This document shows, piece after piece, positions 24,263 through 35,919 of a stretch of 64,000 nucleotides of DNA. The notes beneath the pieces were generated by a model. The model was not told the DNA's origin. It ran no database searches and saw only the letters and a list, made by a program, of their open reading frames with translations. The stretch comes from Gordionus sp. m RMFG-2023. Its lineage: Eukaryota > Nematomorpha > Gordioida > Chordodea > Parachordodidae. Position numbers and translations under genes: made by a program. The DNA lies in NCBI RefSeq assembly GCF_954871325.1, contig NC_088778.1:29931120-29995119 (forward strand), in the 5' to 3' direction. How positions within the stretch are numbered: position 1 is the first letter of the stretch; each line of letters starts with the position of its first letter.

Positions 24263-25574
24263 TTATATCTTAATCTAATTGTTAAATAATATAATATATT
24301 CTTTAAATTGTTTTCCTTAATAATTGTTTTTATGTAAATTTATCAATCCTCTACAATGTATAATACATTCTGTTTATCGATATATTATAATAAGTTTTAA
24401 AGTTTTACAAAAATAAAACCTTAGGAATTATCTTCCTTCATTAGATTTAATATATTATGTTTTTTTTTTATAGGCTATGTTCAAAACTTGAAGAAGAAAT
24501 AATGTTTTTAATAATTTAGAAAAATAAAAGACATGTCAGAAAACATTTGTTTTTACATAAAAATTTAGACAAAGTTTTAATAATTTAACATAATATTTAT
24601 ATAGATATATATACTAACTTTTAAAATTTGTGGAAGTTTTCAAATTTTGCTAAAATATATAGTCCAAGATTTATTAATTTATGAATTTTAAATGTAATTT
24701 TCGAAATTAATAAACAAAATTTTATAATCTAATATTTCTTAGGGCTTTAATTTGATATTTAATAAGTGTGAAGGGCAAGGATATGATGGAGCTGCATATA
24801 TGAGAGAAATATATTCTGTATTCTAGGGGTCTAAGCAGAAAATTCATATAAAGAATTATTTAAACTTTATGCGCCACAAACCCCTTAATATAGTAAAAAA
24901 AATAATTGCAAAATATATATTTTTTAAAACAAGTATATAATAATGTAAATTATATAAGAAATAATTAGAAGGTTTTCTTCTACCATTTAAACACAACACA
25001 AAGAAATGAAGCCTCATATAAAATAATCTCATCCAAGCATAAATTTTCTTTTTTTTAAATCCGTTAATAATTATATATAAATTATAGGATTAAACAGAAT
25101 TTTTCTAAGGAAGTAAAACTTTTGGATGGTGTACCTTGAAGGAGGTTCAATTTTCTAAGGCCAATCAATGGCAGGGGAAACAAAAATTTTATTTAAAAAA
25201 AAGTGTTATGTTCATAACATTATATTTTTGGTGTAATCACAATGGTAAGGGAATGGCTAAATGTCGGCTAATTCTGCCCAATCTATAGGCGCGTGCCCAG
25301 AGAAAATTCGTTAAGATACAGGCGGTTTAATTTATATTCATTTCTTTCCAAATTTGAGCGGCTATAAACTCTGAAGTCGAAGATGCTATTTTTTAGCTAA
25401 AAATTGGCCTGCTTAAACGGCTAAAAATATAGTTCACTTTATTAGTTTCAGCAGCTAATTTTCTTTTATAACATTATTAACGGCTTTTTGAGGTTATTAA
25501 GAGATGAAAACAAAAATTTGTGCTGGATATTTCATTTGGCTATGTAGAATTTATTTTATTTTTTTTTCTCTCTT

Positions 25575-26645
25575 TTAGCTTTCACCTTTTCTGGTGGTAA
25601 GCTCCTTCAACATCTCTCTCCACTTTATGTTATTCATACAATCTCTTTTATCTATTTTATACTTCTTTATATTGGCTCTAACTTTATGGCCCCATTGAAG
25701 TTTTGGCCTTCCTCTTTACGTTTGCCCATCACTTCCAAACTTTCAACTTTATTTCCTATGTAGTTCATAGGCCTTCTCATTGTGTGCCCATACCACCTAA
25801 GTCTGTTTACCATTAACTTAGTCTTAATGGGCACTACCTTTAAACTATTTAGTATTCTTGTACTGCGCACCTTATCCTTTCTTGTTACCCCAGCAATCAT
25901 CCTCAGCATTCTCATCTCCATAGTTTGTAGACTTCTCTCGTCTGATTCTTTGGTTGGCCATGTTTCCGAACTATATAGAATAGTTGGTTGTACTATGGAA
26001 CTGTAGATTTTTCCTTTAATTTGTGTGGGATTCTTTTTGTCAAATAGCACTCCAGATAAAGATCTCCACTTTAACCACCCTTGATTAATCTTATTCTTTA
26101 TCTCTTTTTCTATTGTGCCGTTTGTTTGTATAGTGGAGCCCAAATATTTACAGCTTTCAATTGCGGATATCTACCAATCATTTATATCAATACTCTCCGT
26201 TTCATCTCCTCCTATCACCATATACTCCGTCTTTTCTCTATTTACTTTTAATCCGTGCGTTTCTAGGATATTTATCCAATTCACTAACCTTTCTTTCATT
26301 TCATCCTTGGATTCGGCAAGTATCACAATATCATCAGCAAATATCATATTCCACGGGACTGTTTGAGGTATAGACTGTGCTAATACATCTATTACTGTAA
26401 TGAAGAGAAGTGGGCTGAGAGCCGACCCTTGATGAACTCCTTCGGCTATTGTGAAACCTGCTGAAGTACCTGTTGTGCTACGGACCATTGTTGTATGTCC
26501 CATATACATATCCTGTATTATTCTTATATATTTTTCGGGAACTTTTTGTGGCGTAGCGCCCACCAGATAAGTTTTCTTGGGATTCTATCGAAGGCCTTTT
26601 CTAGATCGAGATCTAATGATAACGAGATTGATGATATTGCATTTC
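25575..26645 (-). mobile_element. LINE fragment: reverse transcriptase and 3' end
   Basis: Read on the minus strand, the fragment starts inside the reverse transcriptase with DLEKAFDRIPRKLIWWAL (motif A). It continues with VHQGSALSPLLFITVIDVLA (motif B region), then the catalytic box as FADDIVIL, then KVNREKTEYMV. The later part (25667-26143) has ILYSSETW, RMLRMIAGVTRKDKVRS and RLRWYGHTMRR, the typical C-terminal region of RTE- and CR1-like LINEs. The 5' end is missing, a normal truncation. At least two frame changes are visible: between motif A and the next frame near 26570, and between the two long frames near 26160. It is inactive. Confidence 0.85.
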
Positions 26646-27416
26646 TATATTAATAATTACTACAGATTGAGGCGGTTAACTTAAAAAAGTGGAACAAATT
26701 AAGTGCAGCATTAAAAAAAAGGCATTATATAACTTATAAGAAGAACAACAGAACTAATTTTATTGAAACAAAAAAAAAATGTAAACTTGGGAGGTTGAGA
26801 TTTGCGTGAATTTCAAAAAAGAAAAGCGTTAGCGTTTACAAATTGGAATTGTATTTTTAAGCTCATCTTTATAATGCAAAAATCGCAATTGCGTTTGTAA
26901 TGTTAGAGAGTAAACCAGAGTACTTCAGTATACCATTACACCTGTATAAATTTGCCTAGCTAAATTAAACAAATCTCATTATAATATTTAAAACTTTTAA
27001 ATTTGTTTTTAAAAAGATTTATTTTTTTAATTTTTATAATTTATATTATGAAAGAAAATAATATAAAAGAATATATTATAATAATTAAATTAATTTCCAA
27101 GGATGATTTTTAAGAAATAATATATAAATTATAAATTACTAAAAAGAAAATAGCCAATTCAAACAAAAAAATAAAAATAAATTAGAGTTTTGATAACAAT
27201 CTTATTTATCAATTTATTGGTATTTTAAAAAAAAAAATATATTAAAATTTATAACATTAAATATCATTTAAGATTTAACATTTTAATCTTATTTTATATT
27301 TTGCAAAAATCATTTTCTTTTGTTTTTGTTTTATTATTATTTATCTTTTCGTCAAAAATCAAATATTTATAAATTGGATAATTATATTCCTATATAAAAA
27401 AAAATTTTTTTTAAAT

Positions 27417-27492
27417 ATGTTTATGAAGAGGGGTAACTCTGATTTGCAAAACACTTTCTTGAACACATTGATCAAAAAGTTTAATAGCCAAG
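27417..27492 (+). CDS. erg: Erg-type potassium channel, coding exon 1
   Basis: The ATG opens 25 codons plus one base, ending at a GTAAAA donor. The peptide contains KRGNSDLQNTFLNTLIKKFN then SQ, matching the N-terminal cap of KCNH2/Erg ([20 protein letters not shown] then GQ). In Erg channels this cap folds against the PAS domain and slows closing. The length of 76 nt and phase 1 are exactly those I recall for vertebrate KCNH2 exon 1. The usually conserved VAPQ is changed to SDLQ, so this is a divergent paralogue. A GGAA microsatellite begins only about 37 bases into the intron. The exon joins in phase to the PAS exon at 35568. The gene encodes a voltage-gated potassium channel of the plasma membrane. 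Confidence 0.85.
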
Positions 27493-27529
27493 GTAAAAAA
27501 AATAAATATTTATTTATTTTCAATATTGA

Positions 27530-27705
27530 AGGAAGGAAGAAGAAGGAAGGAAGGAAGGAAGGAAGGAAGGAAGGAAGGAAGGAAGGAAGGAAGGAAGGAA
27601 GGAAGGAAGGAAGGAAGGAAGGAAGGAAGGAAGGAAGGAAGGAAGGAAGGAAGGAAGGAAGGAAGGAAGGAAGGAAGGAAGGAAGGAAGGAAGGGAGGGA
27701 GGAAG
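27530..27705. repeat. (GGAA)n microsatellite
   Basis: Over 40 copies of GGAA span about 175 bp and end in a short GGGA variant. It lies immediately downstream of Erg exon 1. The EGRK and PSFL open frames over it are artefacts. Confidence 0.97.
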
Positions 27706-30419
27706 AAAGTTCAAAATTAATGACTCCCAATTGTTTGGGAGCTATTTAAATCAGGGACATGGAAAACAAACTTGAGAAAAAAAATATGGAACGCGTTCCC
27801 AGAACAATTTAAAATAATTTTAAGTGTTTCATAATAATAATTAAAAAAAGGTTTTTAAATTTCAATGGATAATATTGTTCACTATGTTAGTGCTCGAAGA
27901 GATGTTTTTCGATGCTAAAATTCAATTTTAACACCATCGGCACAAATATAAATGATAAAATTCCTTAATTATTACTAAGTGGGGGATGTAAAATTTCGTA
28001 TATAATAATACGCACAAATCGGACTTTTCAACGCAACCCTTAAATACGCAAATAATGCATTTCAAATGCATTCGTTAGCATTTTAAATTATTTATTTTTA
28101 AAAAAAACAAAATATCTTGTGTTTTTTTGAAACGTTTTTTAAATTTTTAAAGCATGGATACAACATCTATTAGATACAATAAGATTTTTAGCTTACAGAA
28201 TTATGATATTACAAAAACGATTTGCTAATTAAATATAGGGCAAGCCTTATTTTTCGGTTTAGAATTTAGACCTTTCATATTGAGAAAAATAATAAAAGTT
28301 AACGCTCCAATTTAAACATAGCTGTGTTTACGTTTTTTTTATTTGCGTTTTTGAAACGCTTGCGTTAAAAGGTTCAATTTGTGCGCACTAAAAGTAGAAA
28401 TAAAATTAGACATTTATAGAACGCATACCGAAAGTTTCGAAACATGGACCGGAACTTAGTTTTATTTCTGCCGAAACAGGAAACGCAAAAAATATCTTTT
28501 TTCACCTGATCCCCTAATTTAAATTAAATTAGAATTATTCTAATTAATATAATATAATATACAAAAAGCAAAAGAAGTAGGAAATTGAAAATTTTTTGGA
28601 AATTGAGGTGGTATGTCCAAAAATATAATGGTCTGGCAAAAAAAAAATTTAAGGGGTCGGGCAACTTGCGCCAAAAATTTTTAACAAGGCGGAGGCGGAC
28701 CGGGTCGAGATTTAGATCTCTATAATATATATTTTTTTAAAAAATAAAAAAAAATATGAGATTTTTGTTCAATTTGTGATATTTCTATTTTATCTTATGT
28801 TAAATTAAGTAAATAATAATAAATATATCAAATTTCAAAAGGGGTCGGAAAAAATTGACCAATCGATTCTCATTTTTTTTTACTTTACAAAACGTGGATC
28901 CATGAAATCCTCTGATAACATTAGTTAATAGAAAATATTATATCTGTATAAATGGACATTGATCATTAAAAAGATAAAAATTATTGATATTAAAAAAAAA
29001 TTACATTAATATCATTCCAATTTGTAATAATTTTGTAAGTTTTTTTTTATATAATTGCCAAATTTATGATTAATTTTTTTTTAAATAAAAAACCATTTTT
29101 TTTTTGGATTCCCCATTGAATAAACAAAATTGAAAAAATCACGGATTGCGACTAGAAAAAAAATTATATGCATGATAAAATATTTCATTTTCGAGTCAAT
29201 TAACGTCATTAAAACCAAATACAAATTATTTTTATTTTAAATAAAAATTAAAGCTTTTTTAAGCATTTTTTTAAAGGTATTATATTATTATTATTATTTC
29301 ATTCTTATAAAATAAAATATTTAGACTTTAAAAATAAATTCAACGATAAAATATAAAATGTCATTCTCATCAAAACGTAATATAAGATAGGTCATAAGAA
29401 AAAAAATTATTTCGGGAATTTACCATTTATTTTGTCATTTTAATTCTGATCATCAGAATTCTACATTTTTAAAAATAAAATTCTTTTAGGAGATGGATTA
29501 AGAATTGCGATAAGTTAAGAAAAATTACTCTAAAATTTGCGAGATATATACGTTAATATACACGAATAGAGGTTTGCAAAGGTGGTTTTCACGGTCGGAA
29601 CTAGAATTTTAAAAAAAATTTGTCCGAGCTCGACTCTAACCTAAGCACACATAGGTCCAACCCGACTCGAGACCGACCCTAACAGCACTTTCCGTCAGGT
29701 GAGCTAAAACATCCCCCTCCCTACCCCGTTTTAAAATCGAAAAGCAATAAGACAATGAATAATTAAATTGAAAACAATTGAATATATTATATTAATTTCT
29801 ACCAGTATAGTATACATCACGTAATTTATTCCCAAAAAAAGCAAAAAAGACTAAAATAATTTTTTTTAAAATATAATGATAAAAAAAAATGGTAGAAGTC
29901 GTAAGTGTCATGTCAAATTTATATGTCATAAGAGGGGGAAAATGAAGAGGGGGTGGGGGGGGGGTAATGTTGTATAATAAAATGAAAAGATAATAGTTGA
30001 AACTCAAAGAATATTCAACTTGAAAGAGATTTTTTGATTATATGAAATATATTTAAAAACTGTAAGGAGTTTTATTATGATCTTTCAAATCTGACAGGTC
30101 ATGTAGTTATGAATATTTAAATAAATCGGTTGTTACAACGGCAATTTATTTGGGTTCAACCATATTCAAAAGAATAATGGAATATATAGAAATGTATCAT
30201 TATTAAATCATATTTTATTTTGGGAGTTATAAATTTTTTTTCCTTCTTCTAATATTTATAAATTTCGGTATTGTAAACAAAATGATTGCCTAAATTCACT
30301 TAACTATTGTTTATTTATATTTAAATACAATAAATTAAAATTTTGGATATGAGTATACGGCCGGGCTTAAGAAATTTTTTTGTGAAACTTATTATGGAAC
30401 TTGAGAATTTTCTTTTTAA

Positions 30420-30526
30420 ATATTAGATGTGGGCCGGGCCGGGACGGGCCTAAGATAATTTTTTTAGGGGCCTGGTGTCGGGCTTGGTCAACAAACTAAG
30501 GCTCATGAAGGTCTCTGTTCGCTTTA
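30420..30526. mobile_element. Fragment of GGGCCGGG-rich element
   Basis: It contains GGGCCGGGCCGGGACGGGCC and ends with AGGTCTCTG, the inverse of the CAGAGACCT terminus seen at 37046 and 43237. Only part of the element remains. Confidence 0.45.
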
Positions 30527-30725
30527 ACATATCTTAGATTCTCTTGGGAGTTTGAATGGCTTCTCATAAATTTTAATTGAAGGGTTATTAGGCCCGATTT
30601 TTCAGATAGGTGGGGGGGGGGGGGGGGTATATTTTTTATTACATAAAACTATATCCACTAAAATTTGCAAATTTTAAGTGGAGATTTCCAGCTGTCTCCT
30701 TGATTACTACAACGGAATACAATAT

Positions 30726-30876
30726 TCATTTTGTTCTTTTATAAAGAAAATACATCATGATAAGTGTACACAATATGAATATTATAAAGACATCTCTAAC
30801 ATATTCCACCTCTGCTGTATTTCTAATGATAGCTGGTTCTACATTTTCCTTCCTCTCAACGTTTGAATGTCTGTCC
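30726..30876 (-). CDS. Candidate terminal exon, single membrane span, unknown
   Basis: After a possible acceptor (CGTTAG) at 30877 the minus strand reads 49 residues: DRHSNVERKENVEPAIIRNT, AEVEYVRDVF, then IIFILCTLIMMYFL followed by YKRTK and a stop. This would be a tail-anchored or C-terminally anchored single-pass membrane protein. A family C MITE begins at 30884, so the acceptor region lies at the MITE edge. Open frames on the plus strand also cover these bases, so the evidence is only moderate. It would be nested in the Erg intron on the opposite strand. Confidence 0.25.
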
Positions 30877-30883
30877 CTAACGA

Positions 30884-31100
30884 ATGTTGTTAAACGGCTC
30901 GAATCGAACCTTTTTTTAAAAAAAGAAGAAATATTTTATCTAGAGAAATATTAAGCAAGCCTGAAGATCTTGTTTCATAGTCGCCAAATGTTTTGGGCAC
31001 ATCTATTAGCTAAATCTCAAAGCTTAGCCAATATTTTTCTGGCTAAAATATTATGCTAGCCGTAAAAATCAACTTAAAATCGAATCATTTAACAACACTA
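30884..31100. mobile_element. MITE family C copy
   Basis: Starts ATGTTGTTAAACGGCTC and ends ATTTAACAACACT, about 217 bp, with the internal AATATTTTTCTGGCTAAAAT word. Confidence 0.8.
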
Positions 31101-31326
31101 TCTTTATCTTCTAATGGTCTATTGACGATAAATTATAGTTTATACTTCGTAATATTGCTTTAAATCTGCTCAATAAAGGACATAATTTTTTTTTCCTCGC
31201 GGAGTAAAATATAATGGCTCATGTCTATTTTATTATTTAAAATCAATGCTTAAATCGTCCAAGGAGTTCTGATTTTTTTTCCCCTTCTTCTTCCAAAATA
31301 CAAATCTATGAGTTGTTGTTGCAACT

Positions 31327-31548
31327 AGTGTTGTTAAACGGCTCGATTTGGGCCGATTTTTAAATACGGCTAACTCAATATTTTATCCAGAAAAATGTTA
31401 CGCAGGCCTGAAGATTTTGCTCATAGATGGCACCAAGGTTTAGAAATCTAATAGAGAAATATCTAGGGCATGGCCAATATTTTTTTGGCTATAATATTTA
31501 GTTAGCCGTTTTTAAAAATCGGCTAAAAACAAACCGTTTAACAACACT
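31327..31548. mobile_element. MITE family C copy, well preserved
   Basis: Starts AGTGTTGTTAAACGGCTCGA and ends CCGTTTAACAACACT. The two halves pair nearly along the whole length: AAAAATCGGCT near the right end answers GCCGATTTTT near the left. Confidence 0.88.
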
Positions 31549-31815
31549 AGTTGTAACATTGATAAGGTGACATTTTTATTCATGTTCCTTATTTGGATTT
31601 CCCAGGTTTTTTTTGTAGTTGTGAACAATATGGGTTTTTATCTTTTTTTATAATAAGTAAAAGGATGTAATTCGTCAAATTAAAATATTTAGCGCCATTT
31701 TTCTTCGTTTATAAAATATATAAAAATAGTATAGAAGCTCAACAAGGTTATTGCCATATAAAATCCATCTAAGCTTTGAGAGGAGTGAGTTAATTTATAT
31801 CTGATTTTTTGAAAA

Positions 31816-31896
31816 GAGGGAAGGAGGGAAGGAGGGAAGGAGGGAAGGAGGGAAGGAAGGAAGGAAGGAAGGAAGGAAGGAAGGAAGGAAGGAAAG
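31816..31896. repeat. GGAAGGAG/GGAA microsatellite
   Basis: Purine-only repeat: an eight-base unit for about 40 bp, then pure GGAA for about 40 bp. Confidence 0.95.
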
Positions 31897-32469
31897 AAAC
31901 GGCTGACGTAATCGTTTTTTTGTATTCTAAATACTTCGGATCTAGCGTTTACATAAGCAGGGGGGAGGTTAGGTAGGAACAGTTTGCATCCTTATTTTTT
32001 AAGGGGGTTAGGGGGTAGACGCCTTTAAGGGGGGTTGGATAAATTTATTGTGGGGGAGGGGGGGGGGGGTATATATTAAATTTTTAGATGAAATAGGGCG
32101 AAATATATTGCTGTAAAAAATAATACTTTTTTATTATAGAGTTATTATAATTCAATGATATTGCTAATCATCAACCAAATCTATATATTGCATACAATCA
32201 TAGTTATTACTTCCCATATAAAACTTTCTGCTATTTAAAAGGGTTAGACATTCTTAGAAAACTCATATTGATGCTAAACAATATATACTACAATAATGCA
32301 TTTATTGTAATTGTGGATTTTTAATTGAATCTATGTTTTAAAAAATAACTTTTATATTCACAATATTTTGATAGATGGTAGTAGATCTAAAATAATTTTA
32401 GCTATTCTGCTTGAAATCTATGAGTAGCATTTTAATTAAAAGGGAGTAATTAACAATGTAAAATCCACC

Positions 32470-32540
32470 GAATGTGGCGAAATTAAGGAGTAGGCATAGG
32501 TTTTTAGGGAGGTAGGCATAGGTTTTTAGGAGGGTTTACA
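32470..32540. repeat. Two-copy short tandem repeat
   Basis: GTAGGCATAGGTTTTTAGG occurs twice in tandem with a small spacer. The following GC-richer stretch to about 32950 is open in several frames on both strands and no frame stands out. Confidence 0.6.
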
Positions 32541-33169
32541 TCCAGTGAAAATCCTATCAAGTAGACGCTATTACTTTCAATGCAAGTTAGTGCCAGCAAA
32601 GCCAATATAATTAATCAAATACTTTTCACTTACTGTCAATAAAATTATACACTAGCTCTGTGAATTAACCATAAGTGTCTGCAGCCCCTTCTAGAAGGAA
32701 AAAGAAGTAGATAACAAAATACCTAGATTTATTCCCTATGCATTAAAACACTACTTACGTCCTACCCCATAGGAGCCTACCCTCTACATATATATATAGA
32801 GGCAAATAGATACTATTCCCTCGAACCCCTCGCTGATGTGGACACTGTAACTGTCTAATTTTACTAGGGTTAAGGAAGATACATCGTCTCGATACACCTT
32901 CTGCCTACATCCTTCAACGCGACCATTAAAATAAAATATTTTCAAATTCTATTTTATGCAAATTTTACGAAATTAGCGAAAGTAAACACGTGATTTTATT
33001 ATACCCCTTTCCCCGACCCCTAACCTCAGTGGTCTCAAAGTTTAAATTTTCTTTGTTTATGGAAGTAAAACTCATACACATTATCAGAATTATGAAATGC
33101 TTAAAAAAAAATTTCATGATGTCATTCGTCAAAGATTTTTTATTCAAAATTTTGGGCAAGCTCTGCACA

Positions 33170-33348
33170 AGTGTTGTTAAACGGCTCAATTTAGCCAATA
33201 TAAAATCAAGAATTTAGCCAAAATAATATTACGCAAAAACCTTGAAATTTCCGTTAATAGTTGTCCAAATCATTCGGCCATCTCTGAGCAAAATCTCCAG
33301 AGTTGCGATATTTTTTGGCTAATATTGGGTTATCCGTTTAACAACACT
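33170..33348. mobile_element. MITE family C copy, internally shortened
   Basis: Starts AGTGTTGTTAAACGGCTCAA and ends CCGTTTAACAACACT. It is about 179 bp, shorter than the usual 215-220. Confidence 0.82.
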
Positions 33349-33952
33349 GTACAATATCACATTATTTCTATATAATAATTTATAAATTTATTTATTTCTT
33401 ACTAAAAATAGGCCAAAAATTTTAATGAGAAATAATTATTTTATTTTTTTAAAAAAATAAAAAATTATTTAGGAAAAGATACATTTTGTTAATAATTTCT
33501 ATTTTCAACTTATAGCTTTAATTTTTTTTTTTTTACAAACTAATTCAAATAAATCATACTTTAAAGTTAAATAGTTCTTTATAAAAAACTAACTTATTAA
33601 TTGTCGGAACTTATAAATCATATCTAATCTACCCTGTTTTTTTGCTTTTCGCTTTATCACAAATTACTAGCAAATTAAATTGATATTTTTATTACTAATT
33701 TAATTTATAAAATATATATATTATATATTTGGTAACATGTTACATTTTATTATAAATGTTTTAAAGTTTTTTATTTTTTATTAGTAAAAAAAACGGGAAC
33801 TCTATCCGCATAATAATTATTATTGAAAATGTTCATTTTTTAAATATCTTGTCATGTATCTTGATTATATATAAAAATATTTAATATATTTATTATATAT
33901 CCCCGACAACCTTGAAGCATGAGAGAGAATTATAAATAAATTGTTAAAATTC

Positions 33953-33953
<1 letters not shown>

Positions 33954-33993
<40 letters not shown>

Positions 33994-34164
33994 TCCTTCT
34001 TTCTTTCCTTCCTTCCTTCCTTCCTTCCTTCCTTCCTTCCTTCCTTCCTTCCTTCCTCTCCTTCCTTCCTTCCTTCCTTCCTTCCTTCCTTCCTTCCTTC
34101 CTTCCTTCCTCTCCTTCCTTCCTTCCTTCCTTCCCTTCCTTCCTTCCTTCCTTCCTTCTTTCAT
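33954..34164. repeat. (CTTT)n then (CTTC)n microsatellite
   Basis: About 210 bp of pyrimidine-only repeat with a unit switch and occasional CTCTCC interruptions. The open frames over it are artefacts. Confidence 0.97.
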
Positions 34165-34272
34165 TTTTTCTTTTGAGTTTTTCCATTATAACATGATATT
34201 TTACACTTACTTAGGCATATAGATTTAGATAAATTTTGAGGAAACGGAGAGTTGCGCGTGGAAGTTTAAACT

Positions 34273-34474
34273 AGTGTTTGTTAAACAGCTTATTTTGAGC
34301 CGATTTTTTAAAATGGCTAACTCATGTCTAAGCTTCGAGATTTCGATAATATATGTCTAGAACCTTTGTTCCTTATATGAGCAAAATCTTGAAGATCGCG
34401 TCATATTTTTCTGGATGAAATATCGAAATTGCCGTTTTTCGAAAACAGCTCAAAACGAGTCGTTTAACAACACT
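34273..34474. mobile_element. MITE family C copy
   Basis: Starts AGTGTTTGTTAAACAGCTTA and ends GTCGTTTAACAACACT. The middle is inverted relative to the copy at 31327 (AAGCTTCGAGATTTCG lies left of GAGCAAAATCTTGAAGATC), as expected for a nearly palindromic element inserted the other way round. Confidence 0.82.
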
Positions 34475-35567
34475 AAGTTTATACGCCTTTCAATTCAATT
34501 ATAAAATATATGTTATATTTATAAAAAAAAAATTAATTCAAAAATCTGCTATATATAATATCTATAAAATCATTATATTTTTTAGTCCAAAAATAAGCAA
34601 ACTGATTATATGTCAATTATCATTAACATCAAAACAAAAAATAAAAATTGGAAAATTATTCGATAATGGGGAGAAATTTAATTTTTAAATCATCAATCAA
34701 TTTAATTTATTTTGTAAAATTATCTTTTGATTATATTTTATTTTATTTTTTTATAAAATGATCGATAAATTTTATTCGAAAAATTTGAAATATTAATTAA
34801 TTATTTGTACTATACATATACATAAAAGATAAAAACTTTTATCGTGTAATTTTGCCACGAGAATGCAATCAATTATAATAATTAATAATAATTTTTTAAA
34901 AAAAACTTGAATTGGGATAAGGATTTGGGATTACAAATCTTTTAAATCATTTTATCGAGGGGCCATTTTCTACTTTTGGATGATTACAAATTTGATCGGA
35001 CATTACATCGCAGAAATGAAAAAGTGTATAAGCACTGCGAATTTTCGCACATATTAATTTATATGTATATATATATATTTCATAATAAATTAAAGTAAAC
35101 ACATAATTTGATGGCGAAAGTTTTTCTGATATTCACAGGCTAAGTAGGTATTATAGATATTTTTAGAAGATATTTCCAACGAATTTGTATCTGTTAAACA
35201 TAAAAAAAATCACCCTCAATAAATGATTTTAAAATTGAGAAATCACGAATTCCCCGTGGATTGCCAATACGACACATATATATATATATCCATAGATAAC
35301 TAAATATTTTCTGGTGAACGAGGCAAAGATCCACGATGACCCTAAGACCGCGATATTTTATCTCCATTTCCCCTTCCAACCTAATAAAATAATTTTACCC
35401 TAAGATTCATACCATGACCAGAAACCTATTAGAACATTTTTGTTTTATATGATTATATTAACCTCCTATTTAATAAGGAAAGAGAATGTGATAAGAAAGG
35501 CATGATAATAATTCCGATAAGATTTCAAAAAAAAATATCTTTAATTTTTTATAACTAAAAAAAATAG

Positions 35568-35798
35568 GCAGATCTTTTTTGATCAGTAACGCGAGGGTCA
35601 AAGATTTTCCCGTCATTTTTATTAGCGATGCCTTTTCCTCCATTTTCGGGTATTCGAGAGGGCAAGTCATGCGAAAATCTAGTCTTTGCCATTTTCTATT
35701 CGGGGAAATGACGTCGACCTTGGCAAAATTGGAGATCGAAAACGCCTTAATCAAGGGTATCAACAAGCACGTCGATGCCTATTTTTACAAAAAAACAG
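35568..35798 (+). CDS. erg: Erg-type potassium channel, coding exon 2 (PAS domain)
   Basis: After an AATAG acceptor the frame continues from exon 1 (phase 1) and encodes GRSFLISNARVKDFPVIFIS, DAFSSIFGYSRGQVMRKSSL, CHFLFGEMTSTLAKLEIENA, LIKGINKHVDAYFYKKT. This matches the N-terminal PAS domain of Erg channels (SRKFIIANARVEN, GYSRAEVM, FLHG, FYRKDG). It is 231 nt long, so exons 1 and 2 end at nucleotide 307 of the coding sequence, the same point I recall for human KCNH2. The usual NDGF motif is replaced by SDAF, so the protein is divergent. The donor is weak (CAGGTTTAT). The remaining PAS exon, six membrane spans, pore and cyclic-nucleotide-like domain were not found downstream. Confidence 0.85.
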
Positions 35799-35919
35799 GT
35801 TTATAAATAAACATAATATACAAATTTTACGAAAAATGGGTTTGGCTAACGTCTTATCTCGTTTTAATTTTGGTTCTGAGTTCTATTCAGAAAATGAGCT
35901 TTTAGAATAAAGATTCTGA

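Larger units (their letters stand above)
27493..35567 (+). other. Erg intron 1, about 8.1 kb, repeat-filled
   Basis: This intron joins the two Erg exons. It holds three purine/pyrimidine microsatellites, four MITE family C copies, G-rich runs (29940-29965, 30610-30627, 32052-32071) and short GGGCCGGG-type repeats (about 30340-30525). From 27730 to 29790 I see only AT-rich DNA and degenerate repeats. Confidence 0.75.

Noticed and set aside
25782-26373. Plus-strand open frames over the LINE
   Set aside because: Antisense shadows of the reverse transcriptase fragment.
27359-27749. Open frames of EGRK and PSFL repeats
   Set aside because: They arise from the GGAA microsatellite. Only the first 76 nt of the plus-strand frame (Erg exon 1) is real coding sequence.
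32814-32948. Minus-strand frame with GRVEGCRQKVYRDDVSSLTL
   Set aside because: The same GC-richer bases read equally protein-like in two plus-strand frames, so coding cannot be claimed.
33865-34222. Open frames of EGRK and FLPS repeats
   Set aside because: Artefacts of the CTTT/CTTC microsatellite.
35194-35400. Open frames on both strands shortly before Erg exon 2
   Set aside because: Competing readings (KYRGLRVIVDL on minus, FLVNEAKIHDDPKTAIFYL on plus) with no clear splice signals or homology.
35686-35910. Second-frame extension across the end of Erg exon 2
   Set aside because: It is a shadow of the PAS exon and then runs into the intron.
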